DNA from: DAOUKH01 sp964291475
Lineage (GTDB): Bacteria > Chloroflexota > Dehalococcoidia > SHYB01
Direction of reading: 5' to 3'
DNA length: 64,000 bases
NCBI GenBank assembly: GCA_964291475.2
Contig: OZ220076.1
Span: 62,001 to 126,000, forward strand
The notes below the pieces were generated by a model, which was not told where the DNA came from, did no database searches, and saw only the letters and a list, made by a program, of their open reading frames with translations. The position numbers were made by a program, and so were the translations under genes. This document shows, piece after piece, positions 36,599 to 45,548 of this stretch (the first letter of the stretch is position 1; every line of letters begins with the position of its first letter).

Positions 36599-37819
36599 AT
36601 GCCGTTCCAGCTTCTCGAAGGGGTCAAGGTCGTCGAGTGGGGCTCGCTGGTAGCAGCCCCGTTCGCCGGGAAGATGCTGGCGGACATGGGCGCCGACGTG
36701 GTCAAGGTCGAGCCTCCCCAGGGGGACGAGGCCCGCGCCCGAGGCCCATTCGCCCAAGGCCAGCCCGGCCCCAACCGCAGCCTGATCTTCGCCTACCTCA
36801 ACGCCAACAAGCAGGGCGTGACGCTGGATCTCGACATGGCAACCGGCCGTGACATCTTCCGCGATCTGCTCCGGCAGGCGCACCTGTTCGTCGCCGACGA
36901 GCGCGCCGCCACGCTCGAGGCCTGGTCACTCGACTACGACAACCTGAAGGCGGTTAGCCCCGGACTGGTCGTTACGACGTTGACGCCCTTCGGCTGGACC
37001 GGCCCCTACCGCGACTTCAAGGCCCACTATCTGAATACCTATCACGCCGGGGGCGACGGCTACATGCTCCCAGGCGGACAGATCGCGATTAGCCTCTACA
37101 AGGACCGCGAGCCCCTCAAGGCCGGCGGCTATATCGGGGAATACCAGGCGGGCATCAGCGCCGCAGCGGCCAGCCTTTCCGCGGTGCTCCAGAGCTTGAA
37201 CACCGGCCAGGGCTCGCACGTCGATGTCTCCAAGCAGGAAGCGCTCATGCACCTGAACAGCTCCGACCTCGCCCTCTACCCGAACGAGGGACGCGTCTGG
37301 AGCCGCCGCAACCGGGTACCGCCCTACCTCGGCGGGCTCCTCCGCTGCAAGGACGGCTTCTGGCAGACCAATATCCACCAAGACCACCAGTGGCAGGGCA
37401 TAGTCGACTTCATGGGCAGCCCGGAATGGGCCCTGAAGAAGGCGTACGAGACCCGGCCGGGCCGCCTCGAGCTCCGTGAAGAGCTCGAGCCGCAGCTCGA
37501 AGCATGGGCCCAGCAGCACGACAAGGACGAACTCTACAAGGAACTGCAGGCCCGCCGCGTGGCCTGCGGCCCGGTCTACAGTGTCGACGAGGTGATCCGC
37601 GACCCGCAGGAGGTGGGCCGCGACTTCTTCCACGAGGTCGACCTGCCAGGCATCGGCGCCGTCAAGATGCCCTCCGCGCCGTGGAAGCTGTCGCCCGGCG
37701 AGTGGGGACTGCGCCTGCCGCCCCCCCGTCTCGGGGAGCACAACGAGGCCATCTTCTGCGGCCGGCTGGGCCTGCCGAAAGAGCACCTTTCCAAGCTGCG
37801 CCAGGTCGGAGTGATCTAG
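36599..37819 (+). CDS. CaiB/BaiF-family CoA-transferase 3
   Basis: 406 residues, intact. The N-terminus is VKVVEWGSLVAAPFAGKMLADMGADVVKVEPPQGDEAR; then VTLDLDMATGRDIF, TLTPFGWTGPYRDF and a C-terminal RLGEHNEAIFCGRLGL. The position of the family's nucleophilic Asp reads GEYQAG (Glu). It starts 1 base after the MaoC-2 stop (ATG 36599; the longer start at 36587 lies inside the previous gene) and is followed by CoA-transferase 4 after only 2 bases. It may be one half of a heteromeric transferase. Confidence 0.88.
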   Translation: MPFQLLEGVKVVEWGSLVAAPFAGKMLADMGADVVKVEPPQGDEARARGPFAQGQPGPNRSLIFAYLNANKQGVTLDLDMATGRDIFRDLLRQAHLFVADERAATLEAWSLDYDNLKAVSPGLVVTTLTPFGWTGPYRDFKAHYLNTYHAGGDGYMLPGGQIAISLYKDREPLKAGGYIGEYQAGISAAAASLSAVLQSLNTGQGSHVDVSKQEALMHLNSSDLALYPNEGRVWSRRNRVPPYLGGLLRCKDGFWQTNIHQDHQWQGIVDFMGSPEWALKKAYETRPGRLELREELEPQLEAWAQQHDKDELYKELQARRVACGPVYSVDEVIRDPQEVGRDFFHEVDLPGIGAVKMPSAPWKLSPGEWGLRLPPPRLGEHNEAIFCGRLGLPKEHLSKLRQVGVI

Positions 37820-37821
37820 TT

Positions 37822-39048
37822 ATGGCCGACGCGAAAAGACCATCCCCCTTCGAGGCCGTGGTGTCGAACACGCCGGCCGGCCCCGGCCCGCTTTCCGGCG
37901 TGCGCATCACCGACTTCACCTGGGCCGGCGCGGGCCCCTACGCCATCCTCATGCTGGCGCTGCGGGGCGCCGAGGTGATCAAGATCGGCAGCGGCGCGCG
38001 GGCCACCGCCGGCTGGTCGCTCCAGTACATCGAGTACCCCGTCAACGTGCACAAGAAGTCCGTCACCCTCAACCTCGCCACGCCGAAGGGCGCCGGCCTC
38101 GCCAAACGCCTCGTGGCGGAGAGCGACGTGGTCATGGACAACTTCCGTCCCGGCGTTATGAAGCGCTTCGGCCTGGCCTACGAGGAGCTCCGAAAGGTCA
38201 AAGAGGACATCATCATGGTGGAGGTGTCGGCCCTGGGAAACAGCGGGCCGCACGCCCACTATGCCGGCTACGCCCCCATCTTCTCGGCGCTGGGCGGGCT
38301 CGCCTCACTAACCGGCTACCCCGGCGGCGAGCCCTCCGAGCTCCGGTTGATGGTCGACTACATGGCGGGTACCGCCGCCGCCTTCGCCACCCAAGCCGCC
38401 CTGGTGCGCAAGAAGACCACCGGGCTCGGCACCTACATCGACATGTCGGTGCGCGAGCTCTGCTCCATGGTCGCCGGGGAGGCCTTCCTCGACTATCTGG
38501 TCAACAACCACATCCCGCCCCGCATCGGCAACCGCGACGTCGCCTGGGCCCCGCACGGCGTCTACCCCTGCCGCGGCGACGACGCCTGGATCTCCATCGC
38601 GGTGACCGACGAGAACGAGTGGCGGGCGCTCTGCGACGCCATGGGCACGCCGGACTTGGCGGCGGACGAACGGTTCGCCGACATGGCCGCCCGCTGGCAA
38701 AACCAGGAGCACTTGGACGCCATCATCGGCGAGTGGACCTCCAGCCGCGACGCCGGCGCCCTCATGAAGGAGCTCCAGGCAGCGGGCGTCGCCGCGGTCC
38801 CGTCGTTCAGCAACAAGGACCTCTTCGAAGACGCCCACCTCAAGACACGCGCCTACCCCTTGACCATGGAAACCGTCGGCGGGCCCCTGACGATGTTCCA
38901 GTCTCCGTGGGTCTACGACGGCGTCCGCCCCCCTATCACCGAAGGCGCGGCCAACATGGGCGAGCACAACGAGGAGATCTTCTGCGGCATGCTGGGCCTG
39001 GAGCCGGACGAGATGAAGGCATTGGTGGAAGAGGGTGTCATCAGCTAG
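37822..39048 (+). CDS. CaiB/BaiF-family CoA-transferase 4
   Basis: 408 residues from ATG 37822; the longer frame upstream overlaps gene 3 and is rejected. It has VRITDFTWAGAGPYAILMLALRGAEVIKI, VTLNLATPKGAGLAKRLVAESDVVMDNFRPGVMKRFG and, at the catalytic position, MVDYMAG with the expected Asp. The C-terminus ANMGEHNEEIFCGMLGLEPDEM is typical. It transfers CoA to an unidentified carboxylic acid. It is translationally close to gene 3, and the following hydrolase-fold gene overlaps its end by 14 bases. Confidence 0.9.
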   Translation: MADAKRPSPFEAVVSNTPAGPGPLSGVRITDFTWAGAGPYAILMLALRGAEVIKIGSGARATAGWSLQYIEYPVNVHKKSVTLNLATPKGAGLAKRLVAESDVVMDNFRPGVMKRFGLAYEELRKVKEDIIMVEVSALGNSGPHAHYAGYAPIFSALGGLASLTGYPGGEPSELRLMVDYMAGTAAAFATQAALVRKKTTGLGTYIDMSVRELCSMVAGEAFLDYLVNNHIPPRIGNRDVAWAPHGVYPCRGDDAWISIAVTDENEWRALCDAMGTPDLAADERFADMAARWQNQEHLDAIIGEWTSSRDAGALMKELQAAGVAAVPSFSNKDLFEDAHLKTRAYPLTMETVGGPLTMFQSPWVYDGVRPPITEGAANMGEHNEEIFCGMLGLEPDEMKALVEEGVIS

Positions 39049-39697
39049 CGTCCGCTCCCTCGACCCCAGCGTCACCGCCCTCATCGCCATCGACGTTATC
39101 CACGCCGACGCCCACCCCGACTACGGCATGGGACGAGTTGCCCGCGAAGAGGGGCGCTCCAACGACTACTACTTCGACCGCGTCGAGCACCTCGTCGTCC
39201 CCAACCTCCGGCGCCTCCTCGCCTTCTTTCGGGAGCGCCGCCTCCCCGTCGTCCACGTCCGCGTGCGAGGCGACGACGACACCGCCGCCGACTGGTCGCC
39301 CAACAGCCGGCTCCACATCGTCCGGCGCGGCGTCATGCCCTGCCGCCCCGGAATGCGAGAGTACGACTGGCTCGACGGGGTCGGCCCGGTGGACGGCGAG
39401 GTCGTCGTCGAGAAGCGGTCGGTGAGCGCCTTCACCACCACCGGGATCGAAGGCCTCCTGCGCGGCATGGGCGTCTCCGACATCCTCTTCGCCGGCGTCG
39501 CGACCCATCTCGGCGTCGGCGGCGCCGCCATCGACGCCGCCGACCGCGGCTTCGCCGTCACCGTCGTCGACGATGCCACGGCGACCTTCACCCAGGAGCT
39601 CCACGACGAGTGGCTGCGGCGCAATGCGCCGGTCTACCTCCAGACGTTCGACACAGAGGCGATCCTTCACGACCTCGCACGGAGTGTCTCGTCATGA
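39035..39697 (+). CDS. Isochorismatase-like (cysteine hydrolase) fold protein 1, catalytic Cys absent
   Basis: 220 residues of the isochorismatase/nicotinamidase superfamily. The first triad Asp (ALIAID, D20) and Lys (VEKRSVSAF, K127) are present. The segment that normally reads GxxTNxCVxxTAxDA reads GVATHLGVGGAAIDAADRG, with Gly at the nucleophile position (residue 160). Amidase activity through Cys is therefore unlikely; some isochorismatases likewise lack Cys and act by general acid catalysis. The GTG start overlaps the CoA-transferase 4 end. The paralogue downstream also lacks Cys. Confidence 0.8.
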   Translation: MSSASVRSLDPSVTALIAIDVIHADAHPDYGMGRVAREEGRSNDYYFDRVEHLVVPNLRRLLAFFRERRLPVVHVRVRGDDDTAADWSPNSRLHIVRRGVMPCRPGMREYDWLDGVGPVDGEVVVEKRSVSAFTTTGIEGLLRGMGVSDILFAGVATHLGVGGAAIDAADRGFAVTVVDDATATFTQELHDEWLRRNAPVYLQTFDTEAILHDLARSVSS

Positions 39698-40350
39698 CGA
39701 CCGGACCGTCCGTGCTTGGCGTCGCCTTCGAGCGGCCGCCGCTCACGCCGGAAACGACCGCGCTGGTGCTGGTCGACCTGACCGTCGGCAGGTGCCGCCG
39801 TTCCCAGGCCGGTGACGGCCCGGCCGGCGCTTACCACGACCGCGTCGAGGCGACCGTCATCCCCGCGGCACGGCGGCTGCTGGACTTCTTTCGGCTGCGC
39901 GGCCTGCGCGTCGTCTTTGTGCGCAGCAGAGGCGATGACGACCGGGGCCGGGACTGGCCGGCCCCTTACCGGGACGCTCTGCTCCGCACCGGAGCGCTCC
40001 CCTGCCGGCCGGGCATGGAGTCCTACGAGTGGCTGACGGGAGTGGAGCCGGCCACCGGCGACATCGTCCTCGAAAAACGGTCCTTCAGTGCATTCACCTC
40101 GACCGGACTTCAGACCATCCTTGGCCGACTCGGGGTGCGCCACCTCATCTTCGCCGGGGTGACCACCAACTACGACGTCGGCCACTCCGCGATCAACGCC
40201 GCCGACCGGAACTTCTTCTCGGTCCTAGTCGAGGACGCTACCGCGGCGCACCGGCAGGACGACCACGACGCCTTCATCGCGCTCAACCGCGAGTACTGGT
40301 TCGAGGTCACAGCGACGGCCGAGGTGATTGAGCGGCTCAGCGGCGCATAG
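39694..40350 (+). CDS. Isochorismatase-like (cysteine hydrolase) fold protein 2, catalytic Cys absent
   Basis: 218 residues, paralogous to the previous gene and coupled to it by an ATGA overlap. ALVLVDLT holds the first Asp (D28) and VLEKRSFSAF the Lys (K128). The nucleophile motif reads GVTTNYDVGHSAINAADRN, with Asp (D161) where Cys is expected. Both proteins share the segment PCRPGMxxYxWLxGV (about 102-117), which may define a subfamily. A hydrolase or isomerase for a cluster intermediate is possible, but the reaction is unknown. Confidence 0.8.
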   Translation: MTTGPSVLGVAFERPPLTPETTALVLVDLTVGRCRRSQAGDGPAGAYHDRVEATVIPAARRLLDFFRLRGLRVVFVRSRGDDDRGRDWPAPYRDALLRTGALPCRPGMESYEWLTGVEPATGDIVLEKRSFSAFTSTGLQTILGRLGVRHLIFAGVTTNYDVGHSAINAADRNFFSVLVEDATAAHRQDDHDAFIALNREYWFEVTATAEVIERLSGA

Positions 40351-40371
40351 CGCCGGAGGATCGGCCCCGGC

Positions 40372-41157
40372 TCAGTCCTGAAGGGTCAGCGGCCCCATGA
40401 TGCCGAGTGTGCTCCAGCCGCCGTCCACCACCAGAATCGCGCCGCTGACGTAGGACGCCGCATCCGACGCCAAAAAGAGGATGACCTCGGCGACCTCTTC
40501 GGCCGTGCCCACGCGCCCCATGGGATGGGACGCCTCCATGCTCCGGAACATCTCGTCCGAACCCGTCGAGCCCCGCATCTGCGGCGTGTCCACCGGCCCC
40601 GGCGCGATGGCGTTGACCCGGATGCCCTGAGCCGCGTACTGCTGGGCGGCGCTCAAAGTCAGCAAGTTGACCCCCGCCTTGCTCGCGTTATAGCCGATGG
40701 ACGGCCCCGGCAGGATGCCCGCCAAAGACGAGACGATGACGATGGAGCCGCCCCCGCTCTCCACCATGACCGGAACGGCGTGCTTGCAGCAGAGCAGCGC
40801 GCCCTTCAAGTTCGTGTTCATCATGACGTCCCAGTCCCGCTCATCGACGTCAGCCAGCCGGGGCATGTCGACAAAGTGACCGGCGACGTTCGCCAGCACG
40901 TCCAGGCGACCGAAGCGCTTCGAGGCGGCACCGACGATCTGCCCGACCTGGTCCGCGGCGCCTACGTCGGCCTGAACGAACGCGAGGTCGTGGCCGAGCT
41001 CCCTCGCCATGCGCTGGGTCTCGAGACCGCCTTCCCGGTTGACGTCGGTGATGACGACGCCGGCCCCCTCGCGCGCAAACGCCAGCGCGGTGGCCCGGCC
41101 GATGCCCGAGGCGGCGCCGGTGACGATGGTGGCCTTCCCTACGAGTCGGTCGCCCAT
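40372..41157 (-). CDS. Short-chain dehydrogenase/reductase
   Basis: 261 residues. TGAASGIG (about 12-19) with TDVNREGG after strand 2 indicates NAD; NVAGHF replaces NNAG; the catalytic Ser lies in VIVSSLAGILPG and Tyr-Lys in GYNASKAG. The C-terminus SYVSGAILVVDGGWSTLG is standard for the FabG-like/2,3-dihydroxy group. It is oriented against the surrounding rightward cluster and has its own upstream space (41158-41256), shared with the cupin gene. It could oxidise an alcohol made by the hydratases. The substrate is not predictable. Confidence 0.9.
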   Translation of the reverse strand: MGDRLVGKATIVTGAASGIGRATALAFAREGAGVVITDVNREGGLETQRMARELGHDLAFVQADVGAADQVGQIVGAASKRFGRLDVLANVAGHFVDMPRLADVDERDWDVMMNTNLKGALLCCKHAVPVMVESGGGSIVIVSSLAGILPGPSIGYNASKAGVNLLTLSAAQQYAAQGIRVNAIAPGPVDTPQMRGSTGSDEMFRSMEASHPMGRVGTAEEVAEVILFLASDAASYVSGAILVVDGGWSTLGIMGPLTLQD

Positions 41158-41256
41158 GGGGTAAGTCGGGAGATGCGAGCTCGCTCCCGGAGTCTCGGTA
41201 GACCCCTACAGAAGCGTCTGCTAGATTATAGCCCACCGCCCCCGGGAGACCGACGC

Positions 41257-41835
41257 ATGTCCTACATCCGATTGCCCAGCGACTACACGGTCGATCAGTT
41301 CATCGCCGACGTGAAACGCCTCCATCCCGGCGACCACGTCAACGAAACGTTCCTGAGCGATCTCGCGGAGCGCATGAGCCGGCTCAGCCGCCGCGACGAC
41401 CTGCTGGAAATCGGCACCGAGTACAAGCCGGTGAACGCCGTCCGCGCTCGCAGATACCACGTCGAGCCCGACAACTCGCTTTCCCTGGGCATCGGGGAAT
41501 TCTTGAAATCCCAGCCCAGCGAAGAGGTCCACAGCCACGGCTCGTGGGGCGTCTTTTGCGGCTACCGGGGCCGCGAGCTGTACACGTCCTGGCGGCGCAT
41601 CGACGACCGGTCGCGTCCCGGCTTCGCCAAGCTCAAGCAGGAGGAGTACTTCGTCCTCGGGCCCGGCGACGCCACCTACATCACCGACGAACCCTCCGAC
41701 ATCCACGGCCACGAGCCCATCGACGATGCGATCTGGCTGCTCGCGCTCTTCGGGCGGTCGGTCGACACGATCACACGGAACTACTACACGGCCGAGTGGC
41801 GCGTCCGCGAGGTAACCCCGGGACACGACCGCTAG
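41257..41835 (+). CDS. Cupin-fold protein (cysteine dioxygenase-like)
   Basis: 192 residues. The middle and C-terminal parts look like a double-stranded beta-helix: EVHSHGSWGVFCGYRGRELYTSW provides the His-x-His of cupin motif 1, and YITDEPSDIHGHEPIDDAIWLLALFG provides the second His motif. The helical N-terminus and this arrangement recall the cysteine-dioxygenase/metal-dependent cupin group, which uses Fe(II). ATG 41257 was selected because the longer open frame upstream is antisense to the SDR. It lies 35 bases before an amidohydrolase, likely in the same transcript. Identification is by fold, not by reaction. Confidence 0.7.
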   Translation: MSYIRLPSDYTVDQFIADVKRLHPGDHVNETFLSDLAERMSRLSRRDDLLEIGTEYKPVNAVRARRYHVEPDNSLSLGIGEFLKSQPSEEVHSHGSWGVFCGYRGRELYTSWRRIDDRSRPGFAKLKQEEYFVLGPGDATYITDEPSDIHGHEPIDDAIWLLALFGRSVDTITRNYYTAEWRVREVTPGHDR

Positions 41836-41870
41836 CGGCCAGCGGCGAGGCAACAGAAAAGGGGGCGGCG

Positions 41871-43082
41871 ATGTTCGACCTGCTCATCCAAGGTGGGACG
41901 GTCGTTGATCCTTCTCAGGGCATCCACGAGCGTCTCGACGTGGCCGTGTCCGCCGGGAGGATCGCAAAAGCCGTGCCCTCAGTCGACCGAGTTGAAGCCG
42001 CACGCGTTATCGACGCCTCAGGGAAGATTGTCGCCCCCGGCTTGATCGACATCCACACCCATGTCTTCAACTCCGGCCACAATGAGAAGCACCCCGATAC
42101 GGCCGGCGTGCACGCCGGTGTCACCACCATCGTCGACGCGGGCGGGGCGGGACCGGGCAACTTCGACGAGTTCCAGGAGGCGGTCCTCCGTCAAGCCCGA
42201 ACCACGGTCTACCTCTTCCTGAGCGTCTTCCACGATCGAGCCTTGGCGTACACCGCGCCGCCCGCCACGTGGGACATGGATCCCGAAGGCATCGCGCGGA
42301 TCGCGTCCGAGCAACCGGACTTGCTCAAGGGCGTCAAGGTGATCCTCTCTCCCCGCATGGTGGAAGCGCATGGACTGCGGCACTTCGAGGTATCGCGGCA
42401 GGCGGCACGCGACGCCGGGCTGAAGGTGATGCTCCACATCGGCGACATCGGCCCCAAGGGCCAGACGCCAACCCCGTCCGAGCTCACCGGCGAGGCTCTC
42501 GCCATGCTGGAGCCGGGCGACATCGTGACCCACATCTTTACCCCTTTGTCCGGAGGCGCACTGGACAAGCGCGGCAACGTGCTCACGGCGCTCATCGAGG
42601 CGCAGCAGCGCGGCGTCGTCATGGACCCGTCCTACGGCGACTTCAACTTCGGCTGGGAGCGCGCCGACGCCGTCCTCCAACAGGGTCTCCGCCCCGACGT
42701 AATCGGGACCGACGTGGAGATCCAGCCTTCCTTCGGCATGCGTACACCATTGACGCGGGGCCTGCTCGAATACGCCGCCTACTTCCTGACCCTTGGCTTC
42801 TCGCTGGAGGACGTCGTGCGGATGACCACCGTCAACGCCGCGAAGGCGCTTGCTATCGACGACCGGGCCGGAAGCCTGGCGGTGGGGCGGGACGCGGACA
42901 TATCGGTGCTGGATATGGTCGAGGGACGCTGGGACCTCGAAGATGTCGAAGGCCGGTCTCGGACCGGCGCGCAGGCCCTCGTCCCCGTCGTGACGATCAA
43001 GGGCGGCGAGGTCGTGGAGCCGGGAGAGCCGCCCCACACCTGGGGCTGGACCCCGCCGAGCGTGAACGGCGAGGCCGCCTAG
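41871..43082 (+). CDS. Amidohydrolase/deacetylase family metallohydrolase (dihydroorotase-like)
   Basis: 403 residues. The urease-fold beta sandwich (LIQGGTVVDPSQGI) and barrel with metal ligands DIHTHVF (about 62-68), carbamylatable Lys in KGVKVILS (about 160), His in VMLHIGD and VTHIFTP, and Asp in VIGTDVEIQ are all seen. It best resembles the COG3964-type amidohydrolases that remove acyl groups or open cyclic amides. The GGGGCGG Shine-Dalgarno is 5 bases before the ATG. It converges on the leftward hydantoinase-like gene, with a 4-base overlap of stops. Confidence 0.85.
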   Translation: MFDLLIQGGTVVDPSQGIHERLDVAVSAGRIAKAVPSVDRVEAARVIDASGKIVAPGLIDIHTHVFNSGHNEKHPDTAGVHAGVTTIVDAGGAGPGNFDEFQEAVLRQARTTVYLFLSVFHDRALAYTAPPATWDMDPEGIARIASEQPDLLKGVKVILSPRMVEAHGLRHFEVSRQAARDAGLKVMLHIGDIGPKGQTPTPSELTGEALAMLEPGDIVTHIFTPLSGGALDKRGNVLTALIEAQQRGVVMDPSYGDFNFGWERADAVLQQGLRPDVIGTDVEIQPSFGMRTPLTRGLLEYAAYFLTLGFSLEDVVRMTTVNAAKALAIDDRAGSLAVGRDADISVLDMVEGRWDLEDVEGRSRTGAQALVPVVTIKGGEVVEPGEPPHTWGWTPPSVNGEAA

Positions 43083-44500
43083 CAGACGGGCCGACTCAGC
43101 ACCGCGCCGTCGATTTTCCGCGGAATGAAGCGGCCGTCCGTCCGCTCGCCAAAGAACCGGCCGTTCTCCACCACCACCTTGCCGCGGAGTATCGTGACCG
43201 CCGGCCACCCCTCAATCGGCCAGCCTTCCCAGATGCTGTAGTCGCCGATGTGCAGGTCGGCCATCGACAGCGGCTTGCGCACCGCCGGGTCGATGACCAC
43301 GATGTCGGCGTCGCTGCCCGGAGCCAAGGCCCCCTTTCGAGGGTAGTACCCCAACAGGCGGGCGGCGTTGGCGGACGTCACGTCGACGAAGCGTTCCAGC
43401 GACATGCCGCGCTTGGCGACGCCCTCGGTGTAGATGATCCCCATGCGGGTCTCGATGCCATTGTGGCCGCCGGCGACGTCGTGGATCGTCTCCCCGGCAA
43501 GCTTCATCGCCCGGTCCATGCAGTACTCGTCGGTCGCCGTCGTCGAGAGGCCGCCGTTGAGGAGCCCGTCCCATAAGGCCTGCCGGTCCTCTTCCGACTT
43601 GAGCGACGGGTAGGTGTGGTACTTCTGCCCCTCGGGCCGCTGGTAGTCCTCTTGGGTGAACGAAATATAGTTGTGGAGCGTTTCTCCGTAGGCCGGGAGG
43701 CCCTTGGCCCGGGCCTCGCGTATCGCCTCGACGCCCTCACGAGCGCTGACGTGCACCATGTAGACGCCGGCGCCGGCCCACTCGGCGGCCCGCAGAATGC
43801 GCCGGAACGAGATGTCCTCCGACATGTTGCTGTGGACCTCGTGCACGTGGTGAAACTCGGTGCGCCCCTCCTCCACCAGCCGCTCGTGGCCATACTGGAC
43901 GAGGTCGTCGTCTTCGCCGTGCACCAGAACGAGGGCGTCGTGTTGCGCCGCAAGCTCCATCAGCGCGTGAATCCGGCCCAGCCCCATCATGGCGCCCTTC
44001 ACCTCGGGGCGGTCCGTTACGTCGGTGGTGAACACCTTCAGCGTAGGCAGCCCCGACTGAATGACCTCAGGGACCTCCGCGATCATGCTCGAAGGAATGT
44101 CACCGAAGAACATCGCGTGGTAGGAGTAGTCGCAAAAGGCGTTGCCCTTCCAGCGGTTGTTCCGCTCCTCGACCGCCCCGGATAGGCTCCCGCGCGGACC
44201 GGTGACCGCGAAGTCGGTGACGGTCGTGACGCCGCCGAATAACGCGGCCCTGCTCGTCTGGTCTGGGGGCGCGGTCTCCGCGTCGGGCTGACCGAAGATA
44301 GGCGTCGCCACGTGGGCGTGCGGCTCGATGCCGCCGGGCACCACGATCTTGCCGGTCGCGTCGATGACGCGGGCACCCTCCGCGTTCAGCGCCCCCGGCT
44401 CGGTGATCGAGACGATCTTCTCGCCCTCGACCGCCACGTCCAACGCGCCGGCGCCCGAGGGGGTCACCACTGTACCGCCGCGCACCACCAAGTCGATCAA
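43079..44500 (-). CDS. Dihydropyrimidinase/hydantoinase-like cyclic amidohydrolase
   Basis: 473 residues, the standard length. N-terminal VVRGGTVVTPSG, metal site EPHAHV (about 58-63), carbamylated Lys in LPTLKVFTTD (about 155), LVHGEDDD, YMVHVSAREGVEAI and SLKSEEDRQALWDGL are as in D-hydantoinases. The late Asp lies in TTATDEYC, which differs from the usual GSDH. It hydrolyses a six- or five-membered cyclic diamide or a related ring. It starts with TTG 44500 after GAGGGG. It follows the asparaginase by 31 bases in the same direction. The cluster's HyuAB and COG3964-type enzyme suggest a cyclic amide substrate. Confidence 0.87.
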   Translation of the reverse strand: MIDLVVRGGTVVTPSGAGALDVAVEGEKIVSITEPGALNAEGARVIDATGKIVVPGGIEPHAHVATPIFGQPDAETAPPDQTSRAALFGGVTTVTDFAVTGPRGSLSGAVEERNNRWKGNAFCDYSYHAMFFGDIPSSMIAEVPEVIQSGLPTLKVFTTDVTDRPEVKGAMMGLGRIHALMELAAQHDALVLVHGEDDDLVQYGHERLVEEGRTEFHHVHEVHSNMSEDISFRRILRAAEWAGAGVYMVHVSAREGVEAIREARAKGLPAYGETLHNYISFTQEDYQRPEGQKYHTYPSLKSEEDRQALWDGLLNGGLSTTATDEYCMDRAMKLAGETIHDVAGGHNGIETRMGIIYTEGVAKRGMSLERFVDVTSANAARLLGYYPRKGALAPGSDADIVVIDPAVRKPLSMADLHIGDYSIWEGWPIEGWPAVTILRGKVVVENGRFFGERTDGRFIPRKIDGAVLSRPVC

Positions 44501-44531
44501 GAAAGTCCCCTCGCGCCGGCCTCGACGCAGT

Positions 44532-45548
44532 TCAGTACGTCGCCATCATCCGCTGGATTCGGTCCACGTCCTTGGTGACGGTGAGGGCCAACATCAGCAG
44601 GATCCGGGCCTTCTTCGGCGACAGGTTGTCCGCCACCACGACACCCGCGTCCTTGAACCCGCGCGTCATCGCGACCCGGCCCGCGGGCGCCTGTGAACTC
44701 AGCGCCACGACCACCCCATTGCCGGTCGCCTCCTTCACCGCCTCCATGATGCTCGGCGTGGAATAGCCTGCGCCAAGGCCGCTGATGACGATCCCGGCGG
44801 CGCCCGCGTCTGCGGCGGCCCGCACCAGCGTCCCGTCGGCGCCGAGATAGGCGGCGACAATATCGACGCGCGCCAGGTCATCGATGTCCCATACGTCGAA
44901 CTCGGTGTGCGACGTGTGGCTGCGTTGCGGCCCTCGATAGAACGCAACCTGATGATCGGCGCTGACCATACCAAGGGCGCCGAAGTCGGCGGAGGCGAAC
45001 GTTTCGAGCCGCGTCGCGTGGGACTTCGCCACGTCGCGGGACCCGTGAATCTGGTTATTGAGCACCACCAGCACGCCCTTGTCCCCCGCCTCGCCGGAGG
45101 CCGCCACGCGGATGCTGTCGACCAGGTTCAGGTCGGCGTCGCTCGACAGCGCGCTCGGCGGGCGCATCGACCCGGTCACCACCACCGGCTTCTCGCTCTT
45201 CACCGTCAGGTTGAGGAAGAAGGCGGTCTCCTCCAGCGTGGCCGTGCCGTGAGTCACCACCACGCCGACAACGTCGTCCTCAGAGAGCACATCATTCACC
45301 TGGCGAGTGAGATCGAGCCAGTGTTTCGGCTGGAAGTCGATGCTGCCCGCGCTCGCGAACTGCGCCGCCCGCACCCGTGCAAAACCCGCTACCTCCGGGA
45401 TGCGCGCCATGGATTCCTCGATGGTGTAGTACTGCCCCGTCTGCCAGACGTAGACGTAGTCGCTGAGGTCAAGGCGGTCGTCGGCGTTGACGGCAATCGT
45501 GCCGCCCATGCCGATGACGTGGACGAGGGGAAGCGGACTCGGTGCCAT
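44532..45548 (-). CDS. L-asparaginase (type I/II)
   Basis: 338 residues from ATG 45548. MGGTIAV near the N-terminus supplies the first catalytic Thr, and VVVTHGTATLEETAFFL supplies the second Thr-Asp pair region. VTGSMRPPSALSSDADLNL is the conserved block after it, and SGLGAGYSTPSI matches the later substrate loop. It hydrolyses asparagine or a similar beta-amide. There is no signal peptide, so it is probably cytosolic. It is upstream of the hydantoinase-like gene on the same strand, consistent with stepwise amide hydrolysis. ATG 45602 is in frame but starts well before homology. Confidence 0.9.
   Translation of the reverse strand: MAPSPLPLVHVIGMGGTIAVNADDRLDLSDYVYVWQTGQYYTIEESMARIPEVAGFARVRAAQFASAGSIDFQPKHWLDLTRQVNDVLSEDDVVGVVVTHGTATLEETAFFLNLTVKSEKPVVVTGSMRPPSALSSDADLNLVDSIRVAASGEAGDKGVLVVLNNQIHGSRDVAKSHATRLETFASADFGALGMVSADHQVAFYRGPQRSHTSHTEFDVWDIDDLARVDIVAAYLGADGTLVRAAADAGAAGIVISGLGAGYSTPSIMEAVKEATGNGVVVALSSQAPAGRVAMTRGFKDAGVVVADNLSPKKARILLMLALTVTKDVDRIQRMMATY

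Noticed and set aside
40525..41256. N-terminal extension of the cupin gene
   Set aside because: The open frame runs antisense through the SDR. ATG 41257 is where cupin-family sequence starts.
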